Source: Candidatus Omnitrophota bacterium (lineage in GTDB: Bacteria > Omnitrophota > Gorgyraeia > Gorgyraeales > Gorgyraeaceae). From it: a DNA stretch of 19,763 bases. The notes beneath the pieces were generated by a model that searched no databases, had not been told where the DNA came from, and saw only the letters and a list, made by a program, of their open reading frames with translations. Below, in pieces: positions 8,030-15,603 of the stretch. The position numbers were made by a program, and so were the translations under genes. Numbering within the stretch: the stretch's first letter is position 1; every line of letters begins with the position of its first letter. The stretch is taken from contig JAHIUV010000033.1 in assembly GCA_018817035.1 (NCBI GenBank), positions 1 to 19,763 on the forward strand. The letters run 5' to 3'.

Positions 8030-10105
8030 ATGAACATAGGCGATATTAACAGCACAATACATATAAGAGATTATTTAAATGTCCTGAGGAACAGAAAGTG
8101 GATCATTATAAGCTTTTTTGTCATTACGGTTACAGTCACGACTGTAGCCACTTTGAAACAGGAAAATATATATAAAGCCGAAGCCACTGTTATAGTCGAT
8201 ACCAGGAGCCCTGATGTGTTCTCCGGAAGACAGGTAGCGGATGTTGTGGAGCTGGGAGAGAGCAACTATTGGGGGTATAAGGATTACATAGAGACTCAGA
8301 AGGAAATAATCAGGAGCCGCCGGCTTGCCTATAGCGTTTTGAAGAGCTTGAATCTTGACAAAAAAGAGGAATTTAAAAAAGTCGAAGACCCCATAGCAAG
8401 ATTGCTTAGGAAAGTACAGGTCAAGACAAGGGTAAGCACAAGAATGTTACAGATAGAAGCGCTTGATAAAGATCCGAAACAGGCCGCTGATATAGCAAAC
8501 GAATTCGCCAAGGCATATGTTGATTCAAACATATCTTTAAAAATAAAAACATCCAATCAGGCTCAAGAATGGTTAAGAAAAGAAGTGGAAAATCAGAAGC
8601 AAAAGGTTACGGAATCAGAGCTTAATCTTCAGAACTATAAAGAAGAGAATAATATCGTATCTGTGCGGAATCAGGAAAATATGATAAATAATTCGTTCGA
8701 CAATTTAAATTCCGGTTATATTAACGCTCAAAAGAAAAGAGTAAGGGCCGAGACTACATATAAAAGTTTGATAGATGAAGAAGGAAATACGATATTGGAC
8801 AATTTACCCGCGTTATTGACAGATAATGTTACTCTGCAGCAGTTGAAGAATGATTACCTGAAGCAGGAAACGCTTCTCAGCGAATACAAAAAGGTTTATA
8901 AGTATAAACACCCAAAAATGATACGTCTTTTAGAAAGCATAAATTACCTTGATTCACGTATAAAAAGCGAAGTCCAGAGCGAGTATAATAGCGCGCTTGA
9001 AGAAGAGAATGAGATGAAAAAGGCATTGGATAAAGAGAAGAAAAGCGCGATAGAACTGGACAGGAAAAGAATAAATTACAACGCGTTAAAGAGAGAATTG
9101 GAAACAAATGAGCGTATTTTAGACATTGTTTTGAATAGGTTAAAAGAAACATCGATCGCAAGCCAGGTGCAGGCTAATAATGTGCGCTTGCAGGATTTCG
9201 CGGAAATACCGAATAAGCCTGTCAGGCCTAAACGTAGATTAAATATAGCGCTATCCATTATATTTGGACTGGTCGGAGGTATGACCATAGCTTTTTTTAA
9301 AGAGTATATGGATGTCACGATCAAGAACCCCATGGAAATAGCCGCCTTGCTTAATGTTCCTGTGCTTGGTTCTGTACCAAGGGTTAAACCTGACGGTAAG
9401 AAGATAAGAAGAAAAACAGATATCGATCGCATTGTCGAGAAAGATGCCTATTCATTCGCGGCTGAAGCATACCGTTCCATAAGGACGAACCTGTTATTTT
9501 CCATAAACCAGTCCGGTTCCGCGAAAAGTATCGTTATTACCAGTTCAGTGCCGCGCGAAGGAAAGACTCTTACAGCGGTAAATCTGGCAACGATGATAGC
9601 AAATGGCGGAGAGAGGGTGCTTTTGGTTGACGCTGATATGCGCAAACCCAGGGTGCATGCTGTATTTAATGACAAAAATGAAACAGGCCTTTCTGATTTT
9701 CTTTTGAATAAGAAGGATTTTAATAGTATAGTAAAATCTACCGGCATCGATAACCTCTATCTCGTTACTGCCGGGAAAAACACGCATAAGCCCGCGGAGT
9801 TGCTTTATTCGCAAAATATGAAAGTTTTTTTGGACAATGCGAGTTCGCAATTTTCAAAGATCATATTCGATACCCCTCCCATAGCTATTATAACGGATGC
9901 CCAGATCTTATCGAATATGTGCACAGGAACAGTGATCGTAGTCGAGGGTTCCAAGGCGACAAAAACCCTTTTAAGCAGGTCAAAGGACTTGCTGGAAAAA
10001 GCAGGGGCTAATGTCCTGGGGGTTATCGTCAATAATACGTCACTCACCAACGATCCATATTCTTACTCCCAGTATTCTTACGGAAAATATTACAGCAGCG
10101 TTTAA
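8030..10105 (+). CDS. Wzc-like polysaccharide co-polymerase with tyrosine autokinase (BY-kinase) domain
   Basis: A 691-residue inner-membrane protein. Membrane segments at about 24-41 and 404-422 flank a large periplasmic Wzz-type region with long coiled coil (roughly 170-390) and a KPVRPKRR motif before the second segment. The cytoplasmic domain is a bacterial tyrosine kinase: E479xxR482xxR485 (the EX2RX2R oligomer motif), Walker A SSVPREGKT with Lys512, Walker A' LLVDADMRKP (Asp534, Asp536) and Walker B IIFDTPP (Asp614). The tail after 676 has six tyrosines within the last 15 residues (677, 679, 682, 684, 687, 688), the expected autophosphorylation cluster. It controls chain length and export by phosphorylation cycles with the OPX protein. 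AAGGAG at 8020-8025 overlaps the upstream stop. No cognate phosphatase is seen in the window. Confidence 0.95.
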   Translation: MNIGDINSTIHIRDYLNVLRNRKWIIISFFVITVTVTTVATLKQENIYKAEATVIVDTRSPDVFSGRQVADVVELGESNYWGYKDYIETQKEIIRSRRLAYSVLKSLNLDKKEEFKKVEDPIARLLRKVQVKTRVSTRMLQIEALDKDPKQAADIANEFAKAYVDSNISLKIKTSNQAQEWLRKEVENQKQKVTESELNLQNYKEENNIVSVRNQENMINNSFDNLNSGYINAQKKRVRAETTYKSLIDEEGNTILDNLPALLTDNVTLQQLKNDYLKQETLLSEYKKVYKYKHPKMIRLLESINYLDSRIKSEVQSEYNSALEEENEMKKALDKEKKSAIELDRKRINYNALKRELETNERILDIVLNRLKETSIASQVQANNVRLQDFAEIPNKPVRPKRRLNIALSIIFGLVGGMTIAFFKEYMDVTIKNPMEIAALLNVPVLGSVPRVKPDGKKIRRKTDIDRIVEKDAYSFAAEAYRSIRTNLLFSINQSGSAKSIVITSSVPREGKTLTAVNLATMIANGGERVLLVDADMRKPRVHAVFNDKNETGLSDFLLNKKDFNSIVKSTGIDNLYLVTAGKNTHKPAELLYSQNMKVFLDNASSQFSKIIFDTPPIAIITDAQILSNMCTGTVIVVEGSKATKTLLSRSKDLLEKAGANVLGVIVNNTSLTNDPYSYSQYSYGKYYSSV

Positions 10106-10127
10106 TCTCGTTTTTTGATTAAAAAAC
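10101..10127 (+). repeat. Two overlapping, mutually exclusive AT-rich inverted repeats
   Basis: TTTAATC (10101-10107) pairs with GATTAAA (10117-10123). GTTTTTT (10110-10116) pairs with AAAAAAC (10121-10127). Each stem is 7 bp and nearly all A/T, so both are weak, and only one can form at a time. They span the stop codon of the Wzc-like gene and begin the 94-bp gap before the HTH/HD-GYP gene. They may be chance in such AT-rich sequence. Neither has the GC stem and following T-run of a standard terminator. Confidence 0.35.
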
Positions 10128-10199
10128 ATAGGAACTGTCTTAATATAAAATGCTTAAATAAACTTAAAATTAACTAATATCGAACAAGCGGAGGAATAA

Positions 10200-10964
10200 A
10201 TGAAAGAGGAATTTGAAGGAGAAATATATTTTACGCCTAAGCAGGCGGCAAAGCATTTTAATTTAAATATTTCGACCATAAAGAACTATATTTACGCAAA
10301 TAAGTTAAGGACCCTCAGGACTCCCGGCGGGCATCACAGGATCCGTAAAAGCGAGCTTTTGGTTACCTTAGGCGATCCCCCGGCAAAAGAGGGGAATAAT
10401 AACCTCCCTTTAATGCACAACCTATGTTTATCTATATTGGCGGTATTTAAAACCATTGGACCTGTCGGAGATTCGCTTATAATTCATTCAAAAAATGTGT
10501 CAGCGTTGGCTAAAGCTATCGCAAAGGCAATGGATTTAAAAGGATCGGATGTGAAACGCATAGAGATGGCGGCTCTCATACATGACATAGGCCATATAGC
10601 CATAGATAAGAGCGTACTTTTAAAATCAGGCATGTTTACGCGCGAGGAGCGCGAATTAATCAAGGAACATCCTGCGGCAGGAGAGCGGATGTTGGCTTCC
10701 GTAAAAGAACTGAAAGATATCAAAGGCATTATTATCCATCATCATGAATGGGTCAATGGCAAAGGTTATCCGCATGGACTTAAAGGAGAAGAGATCAATA
10801 TTGCTTCGCGTATAATAGCTATAGCCGAGGCATATGATTCAATGGTTTCTCCGCAGTCTTATAAGAAACCTGTTTCGAAGGAAACGGCCATATCCGAACT
10901 TATGAGATGCAGGGATATACAATTTGACGGAACAATAGTAGAGGTTTTTACCAAAATCATATGA
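10200..10964 (+). CDS. HTH (MerR/excisionase-type) plus HD-GYP domain regulator, putative cyclic-di-GMP phosphodiesterase
   Basis: A 254-residue soluble protein with two domains. Residues 9-53 are a winged HTH of the MerR/BldC/excisionase class: FTPKQAAKHFNLNISTIKNYI, then the wing TPGGHHRIRKSEL. Residues 92-254 are an HD-GYP domain: HS at 96-97, HDIGH at 128-132, EHP with His157, HHE at 181-183 with G189-Y190-P191, and Asp213 in the AEAYDSM segment, so the metal ligands are present. HD-GYP enzymes hydrolyse cyclic-di-GMP, a common switch for exopolysaccharide production. The usual Lys of HDxGK is His132, and the usual Asp of HHExxDG is Asn186. It probably binds DNA and senses or degrades the nucleotide. 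CGGAGGA just upstream of the ATG is a strong ribosome site. The stop overlaps the next gene by 4 bp. Confidence 0.85.
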   Translation: MKEEFEGEIYFTPKQAAKHFNLNISTIKNYIYANKLRTLRTPGGHHRIRKSELLVTLGDPPAKEGNNNLPLMHNLCLSILAVFKTIGPVGDSLIIHSKNVSALAKAIAKAMDLKGSDVKRIEMAALIHDIGHIAIDKSVLLKSGMFTREERELIKEHPAAGERMLASVKELKDIKGIIIHHHEWVNGKGYPHGLKGEEINIASRIIAIAEAYDSMVSPQSYKKPVSKETAISELMRCRDIQFDGTIVEVFTKII

Positions 10965-13522
10965 TAGATTTTATACTTAGTTTAATTCTTATATTTGCGC
11001 CGATAGCGAGGGGGGCTGTCAGGATATGGGCTTATGGCCCCATATATATCCTTGTGTTGACGGCTTTTACCATATTCATGTATAAAAAATTTACTTCCGG
11101 GGAAATAACCATAAAAAGAACGCCTTTAGATGCGCCTATAGCTTTATTTTTCCTCCTCTCCATTTTCGCAATTTGTCGATCGGATTATAGCTATGCCTCC
11201 ATTATGGAGATTTTTAGGCTTGTGGTCTTAGGCTTAATTTTTTATTTAGTCATAAATTTTATAAATACGGAGAGACAGGTAAGAAGGATATTAAATATCA
11301 TTTTGCTGACTGGCACCGGCGTTGCTTTGTTCGGTATATTGCAGTATTTAGGAGTGGCGGATAAATCATGGTGGGATAAGCCGTTATTTCTTTCAGCGAC
11401 ATATGTAAATCACAATCATTTCGCCGGATTGATGGAATTTGTGATACCGCTTTCCATAGGGATGATCTTATCTGAAAAGGAAATAGGTAAAAAGTCTTTT
11501 TATATATATTCCTTATTGATATTGTCCATAGCGTTTTTACTTTCTATGTCAAGAGGAGGATGGTTTTCCTTATCAATAGCCATGGTTTTTATGACTACCA
11601 TGATATTAAGGAAAAACAAAGCCAGATTTATTGTTTCTATATTTATCCTTTTCGTCATAACTTTCGCGATTTTTGTAGCCAATACAGACTATATCCATTC
11701 TTTGTTTGATAGGGTTTCCAGCTATGGGGAATTGGATTTTTCAGGGAGGGTCGAAATCTGGAAGGGGACATTGGGCGTTATAAAACATAATTGGACCTTA
11801 GGAACCGGCCCCGGGACTTTTATCTATAATTTCCCAAAATACAGGCCTGTCGGATTGAATATGCTGGTAAATTACGCGCACAATGATTATCTGCATATGG
11901 TTTCTGAGATGGGCTTTTTTATTTTGCTCCCGATAACTTTTATTATAGGTATTATAATCAAAAAAGGCGTAAAGACCCATAATATAGCAAGGACGCCTTA
12001 TAAAACCTGGATATCTCTCTCATTGACGACAGCCATTTTAAGCATAGCTATCCATGCTTTGGGGGATTTTAATTTTTATATACACGCTAATGCTATCATT
12101 TTAGTGGTTTTTTCCGCGCTTATATTCAATATATCTTCTAAAAAAGAAAAAGCGTACCCTCAATTCGTGTTAAATTTAAATCCTGTCTCGCGCGGAATTT
12201 TTAAATATCTTACGGTATTTATGGGGGCTATCGCGATTCTTTTTATAAGCGCTGCTTTAGCCGCGGAGATATATTCGACCGCATCCGACAGGTCTTTTAT
12301 CATGAATGACCTGGATAAAGCAGAGCGTTCCTCTCTCGCCGCGATAAAATTGTCAGGATTAAATTATTTATACCCCTATAAGCTGGCAAACATCTATAGT
12401 AAAAAGGCTCAGGGCGAGGTTGATCCTGAGCGGTATATCAATAAATCAATAGAGAGCTATAAGCAAGCGGTACGCTTAAATCCTTTAGACGCGTGGTCAT
12501 GGGTCGGACTAGCTGACAGTTATTACTATCTTTCCAGGTATTCGCTTATAAACGGCAAGTTTATCGCATTGGCAGATAGCTCATATAGGAAGGCAGTAAA
12601 TCTAGACCCGTTAAATTGGTATTATTTAAAGAAGCATGCGGGGTTTTTGTTAAATTCAGGAAAAACCAATCCGTCAAGCCGCATATACAAAAAGGCGCTG
12701 CATGCAATGTCAAAATCAAAAGAGCGTTCATTGGCAGCAAAGAGGCTTGTAGACGCGGAGTCTTACGAAGAAATGGCAGACCTGGCTTTCGCTGATCAGG
12801 ATATAAACAGGGCCATGGTATATTACGAAATGGCAGATACATTGGGGATAAATAACGAAAATGCCAAATTGGGCCAGGTCAGAAGCTGTTTGAAGCTATC
12901 CATGATAAAAAGCGCGTTCCTTAAGTATAATGAATTGCGCCCCTCAGCAAAAAACAAATTCGCGCTGTTTATATCTCTGGGGGAATATTATTTAAACAAA
13001 GGATACATTGGGACGGCAAATAGATTTTTAGGAAAATCTCTGGCCATAGACCCTAAAAACCCTGAGGCTTATCAATTGGAGTATAAGATGTCAAAAAAGT
13101 CGGCCGGAAGGGACGCGTCTCTTCATGATGAAATTCATAAGATACTGGATTTTAATCGGATACCTATATCGGTTGATTTTATATCGGATTCGTTTAGCCT
13201 TGATCTTGGCATCAAAAAGGATATGTGCGAAAGAGGGGAGTTTGAGATAGATATATATTTACCGGCAGGTGTGTATGAATTAAAAATCAAGGCTAAAGGG
13301 GAAGATGCCCTGAACATATGGCCGCACATGGAGGTAAAGTTTAATAATAAACGCGTAATGGATATGCATGTCAGCGAAAATTGGAAAGAATACACAGGTA
13401 TTATAATCGTGGATCGCGCCGTCAATAGATTAGGAATAGTTTTTGATAATGATTATGGTGATGAAGAGACCATGGAAGACAGGAACCTTTATATAGGCGG
13501 GATCCAATTAAGGGCTTTGTAA
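10961..13522 (+). CDS. O-antigen ligase/Wzy-like protein with TPR region and probable C-terminal carbohydrate-binding module
   Basis: An 853-residue protein in three parts. Residues 1-435 are a multispanning Wzy/WaaL-superfamily region: YVNHNHFAGLMEF at 148-160, MSRGGWFS at 196-203, GTGPGTF at 281-287, and YAHNDYLH at 305-312 with the conserved periplasmic His307. Residues about 440-712 are helical TPR-type repeats (AVRLNPLDAWSWVGLADSYY, AVNLDPLNWYYL, SLAIDPKNPEAY). Residues about 738-853 look like a beta-sandwich with YELKIKAKG, WPHMEV at 787-792, and FDNDYG...DRNLYIGGIQL at 828-850. This resembles calcium-dependent xylan-binding modules (CBM60/CBM36-like). It would polymerise or ligate the polymer in the periplasm and hold it through the C-terminus. 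The first part and TPRs are secure; the binding module is inferred from motifs. Confidence 0.88.
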   Translation: MIDFILSLILIFAPIARGAVRIWAYGPIYILVLTAFTIFMYKKFTSGEITIKRTPLDAPIALFFLLSIFAICRSDYSYASIMEIFRLVVLGLIFYLVINFINTERQVRRILNIILLTGTGVALFGILQYLGVADKSWWDKPLFLSATYVNHNHFAGLMEFVIPLSIGMILSEKEIGKKSFYIYSLLILSIAFLLSMSRGGWFSLSIAMVFMTTMILRKNKARFIVSIFILFVITFAIFVANTDYIHSLFDRVSSYGELDFSGRVEIWKGTLGVIKHNWTLGTGPGTFIYNFPKYRPVGLNMLVNYAHNDYLHMVSEMGFFILLPITFIIGIIIKKGVKTHNIARTPYKTWISLSLTTAILSIAIHALGDFNFYIHANAIILVVFSALIFNISSKKEKAYPQFVLNLNPVSRGIFKYLTVFMGAIAILFISAALAAEIYSTASDRSFIMNDLDKAERSSLAAIKLSGLNYLYPYKLANIYSKKAQGEVDPERYINKSIESYKQAVRLNPLDAWSWVGLADSYYYLSRYSLINGKFIALADSSYRKAVNLDPLNWYYLKKHAGFLLNSGKTNPSSRIYKKALHAMSKSKERSLAAKRLVDAESYEEMADLAFADQDINRAMVYYEMADTLGINNENAKLGQVRSCLKLSMIKSAFLKYNELRPSAKNKFALFISLGEYYLNKGYIGTANRFLGKSLAIDPKNPEAYQLEYKMSKKSAGRDASLHDEIHKILDFNRIPISVDFISDSFSLDLGIKKDMCERGEFEIDIYLPAGVYELKIKAKGEDALNIWPHMEVKFNNKRVMDMHVSENWKEYTGIIIVDRAVNRLGIVFDNDYGDEETMEDRNLYIGGIQLRAL
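13172..13519 (+). other. Carbohydrate-binding-module-like domain at the C-terminus of the ligase
   Basis: This stretch encodes residues 738-853 of the preceding protein. It has the strand pattern of a small beta-sandwich, a Trp-Pro (787-788) followed by EVKFNNKRV, a W..YTG strand, and an acidic loop FDND then EDRNLYIGGIQL. Calcium-binding CBM60/CBM36-type domains have a similar ND...DRNLYVD ending that supplies the Ca2+ and sugar ligands. The match is by eye; the domain is plausible but unconfirmed. Confidence 0.6.
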
Positions 13523-13526
13523 GCTT

Positions 13527-14654
13527 ATGTTAAGAATAAAAGAGATTTCCAGCTACGAGCAGTTCAAAGACATGAAAAAGGCATGGGGCGATCTGATATC
13601 AAGAAGCCAGGTCGACAACATATATCTTACTTATGATTGGATCAATGCTCACATAAGTCATTGCTGCGATAGTGACAGGCTTATGATATTAACAGTTTTG
13701 GACGGTGATACCCTGACAGGCATCGCTCCGCTTATAGTCAGAAAAAATAGTTTTATGGGAATTACCGTAAGATCTGTTTGTTTTATAGGCACCAGAGAAT
13801 CAGACAGGATGGATTTTATCCTGAGCGCGGACACAGATAAAGAAGAGAGCCTTCTATCTATAATGGATTATCTTATGGGCATTGAGAAGGATTGGGATTT
13901 ACTGGATTTTCAGGAAATTACAAGATCTTCCGGCACTATTGAAATGATAAAAAAAGTAGCTAAGTTACGGAAGCTTAAGTTTGTATTATATCCAGAGAAT
14001 AGGTCATTTTTCATCAAATTCAATTGTAATATGGATTATTTTTTAAATAAGATCTCCAAAAAGTTGGATAAAAAGATGAAGAAATTAAACAAGACTGTCA
14101 AGACAGGCCTGAAATTTGAACATTATCCGCGCAATGAGGTTAAAGAGAGTTTATATTCTGATATACGATTTATAGCGGAGCGCAGTTGGAAAGCGCAAAG
14201 AGATAAAAGTATATTTTTAAAAAAAGAAACCAAAAGTTTTCATAAAGAGCTGTTTTTAGATTTCGCGAGGTCTGGATACATGGATATTTCTATTCTCAGG
14301 ATGGATGATACGCCTATCGCTTATAGGTATAATTTTTTATATAACGGCAGATTATATGGCTACAGCATGGATTTTGATATTAAATACGCGTATATTTCTC
14401 CCGGGACCATGTTGACTTTGTGGAGCATAGAAAAGTTGGCTTCAATAGGTATAAAAGAAATAGATTTTGGCAGAGGAGAAGAAGAGTGGAAAATGAGATT
14501 AACGCAGGACTTCAGGATGCATGAAAAGATACAGGTTTTCAATAACAGTTTTTACGGTAAAAACCTTTATTTATTTTACTCTTGCATTAAATGTATAAAA
14601 AAGAACAAGGCTCTTTATGGAATATTGAGAAAAGCGAAGCAGGGGTTTCTATGA
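13527..14654 (+). CDS. GNAT-like acyltransferase of the CelD/BcsL (FemAB-related) family
   Basis: A 375-residue soluble protein with the two-lobed layout of CelD/BcsL acetyltransferases (Acetyltransf_6). An N-terminal lobe contains YLTYDWINAH at 33-42. The C-terminal GNAT lobe contains PIAYRYNFLYNGRLYGY near 263-279, SPGTMLTLWSIEKL at 291-304 and EIDFGRGEEEWK at 311-322, the family's hallmark ending. Relatives sit in exopolysaccharide and exosortase (XrtA) clusters and probably add acyl or aminoacyl groups to a glycan precursor. Exact donor and acceptor are unknown. It follows the ligase by 4 bp and overlaps the deacetylase by 4 bp, so modification enzymes are paired. Its ribosome site is weak, with AAGGG about 12 nt upstream, so coupled translation is likely. 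Confidence 0.83.
   Translation: MLRIKEISSYEQFKDMKKAWGDLISRSQVDNIYLTYDWINAHISHCCDSDRLMILTVLDGDTLTGIAPLIVRKNSFMGITVRSVCFIGTRESDRMDFILSADTDKEESLLSIMDYLMGIEKDWDLLDFQEITRSSGTIEMIKKVAKLRKLKFVLYPENRSFFIKFNCNMDYFLNKISKKLDKKMKKLNKTVKTGLKFEHYPRNEVKESLYSDIRFIAERSWKAQRDKSIFLKKETKSFHKELFLDFARSGYMDISILRMDDTPIAYRYNFLYNGRLYGYSMDFDIKYAYISPGTMLTLWSIEKLASIGIKEIDFGRGEEEWKMRLTQDFRMHEKIQVFNNSFYGKNLYLFYSCIKCIKKNKALYGILRKAKQGFL
14641..14645 (+). promoter_or_regulatory. Ribosome binding site fixing the deacetylase start at 14651
   Basis: AGGGG lies 5 nt before ATG 14651. The alternative upstream ATG at 14591, in the same frame, has no purine-rich site before it and would force a 64-bp overlap with the acyltransferase gene, whereas 14651 gives the usual 4-bp ATGA overlap seen elsewhere in this operon. 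Confidence 0.6.
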
Positions 14655-15592
14655 GAGTTATGATCAAGAATTTAGCCAAGTATATGTATCATTATTCAGG
14701 CATGGGGAAATGCATGTTCAGAACTTTACGTAACAGCAAAGGCCCTGTCCTGTTGACCATAGTTTATCATAGGATATGCCGGTCCATGGATTCGTACGAA
14801 TATATGGCCATGCCTGCTGATGTTTTTGAGTCTCATGTAAAAGTTCTAAATGATAATTTTAAGATAGTGACTATTGCCGAGGGCCTGGATTTGGTTTGCA
14901 AGGAAAAGCGCAAAGGTATTTATGTCTCTATTAATTTTGATGACGGCTATATGGATAATTATACGCACGCCTTCCCTATCCTTAAAAAATACGGCGCGCC
15001 GGCGAATATATTTCTTACGACGGATTTCATAGGCCAGGAGCATCTTTTCTGGTGGGACGAGGTTTTCCAAACAATACATCGTTCCGGAAACAGCCTTAGG
15101 GACGCGTATAGGGCTATTCGAATAAACGATTCTCTTATGGATAGAAAGGGATCAGAGATAGAAGATTTTGTGGATAATTTAAGAAAACAGGCTCCGGCAG
15201 GAAAAAAGATAAACCCAAGCCTGATGCTCGGATGGAATGAGATCAAAGAAATGACGGCATCGGGTATCAGCTTTGGTTCGCATACGAAGAGCCACGGGAA
15301 TATGCGCCTTATGGAAGACGCGAAAATGCGCAGTGAACTTATGGAGTCTAAATTGTGCCTGGAGGAGAAACTCGGAACCAAAGAAATCGGATTTTGCTAT
15401 CCATTCGGCATATATGATGACAGGGTCAGGGGTATCGTTAAGGATGCCGGATTCAATTATGCCAGGACATGCGTAAAAGGATCTAATTATAAAAATATAG
15501 ATAGATTTTCATTAAAGTCAATAGACGTGAGCTTTCTTTTGGATAAAGCACTTTTTACAAGCTTGCTTTCTTTTTATTCGTTAATGCGTTAA
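14651..15592 (+). CDS. Polysaccharide deacetylase, NodB/CE4 family
   Basis: A 313-residue protein with the NodB-homology motifs in order: VYHRI at 38-42, INFDDGY at 94-100 (Asp97 catalytic base, Asp98 metal ligand), FLTTDFIG at 121-128, FGSHTKSH at 208-215 (metal-binding His211 and His215) and CYPFGIYDD at 249-257 (groove motif). CE4 enzymes remove acetyl groups from N-acetylated sugars. This subtype is common in exosortase-type EPS loci, where it probably tailors the polymer. The frame stays open back to ATG 14591, but the start at 14651 is preferred because of its ribosome site and the 4-bp overlap. No signal peptide is obvious, so it may act in the cytoplasm or be exported by an unseen route. 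The stop overlaps AAGGAG for the next gene. Confidence 0.92.
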   Translation: MRVMIKNLAKYMYHYSGMGKCMFRTLRNSKGPVLLTIVYHRICRSMDSYEYMAMPADVFESHVKVLNDNFKIVTIAEGLDLVCKEKRKGIYVSINFDDGYMDNYTHAFPILKKYGAPANIFLTTDFIGQEHLFWWDEVFQTIHRSGNSLRDAYRAIRINDSLMDRKGSEIEDFVDNLRKQAPAGKKINPSLMLGWNEIKEMTASGISFGSHTKSHGNMRLMEDAKMRSELMESKLCLEEKLGTKEIGFCYPFGIYDDRVRGIVKDAGFNYARTCVKGSNYKNIDRFSLKSIDVSFLLDKALFTSLLSFYSLMR

Positions 15593-15603
15593 GGAGTAAA
15601 TCA

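Noticed and set aside
9076..9432. Antisense open frame within the Wzc-like gene
   Set aside because: The sense strand encodes the second membrane segment and the start of the kinase domain; the antisense product has no plausible domain.
10131..10189. Promoter candidates with TAATAT boxes before the HTH/HD-GYP gene
   Set aside because: The -10-like boxes match only 4/6 and no -35 box sits at proper spacing; the AT-rich background makes such matches expected.
14591..14650. A 20-residue N-terminal extension of the deacetylase
   Set aside because: No ribosome site precedes ATG 14591, the extension would overlap the acyltransferase gene by 64 bp, and ATG 14651 fits the 4-bp overlap pattern with AGGGG upstream.
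14959..15381. Antisense open frame of about 140 codons inside the deacetylase gene
   Set aside because: It lies wholly opposite a gene with clear NodB motifs and shows no recognisable protein features.
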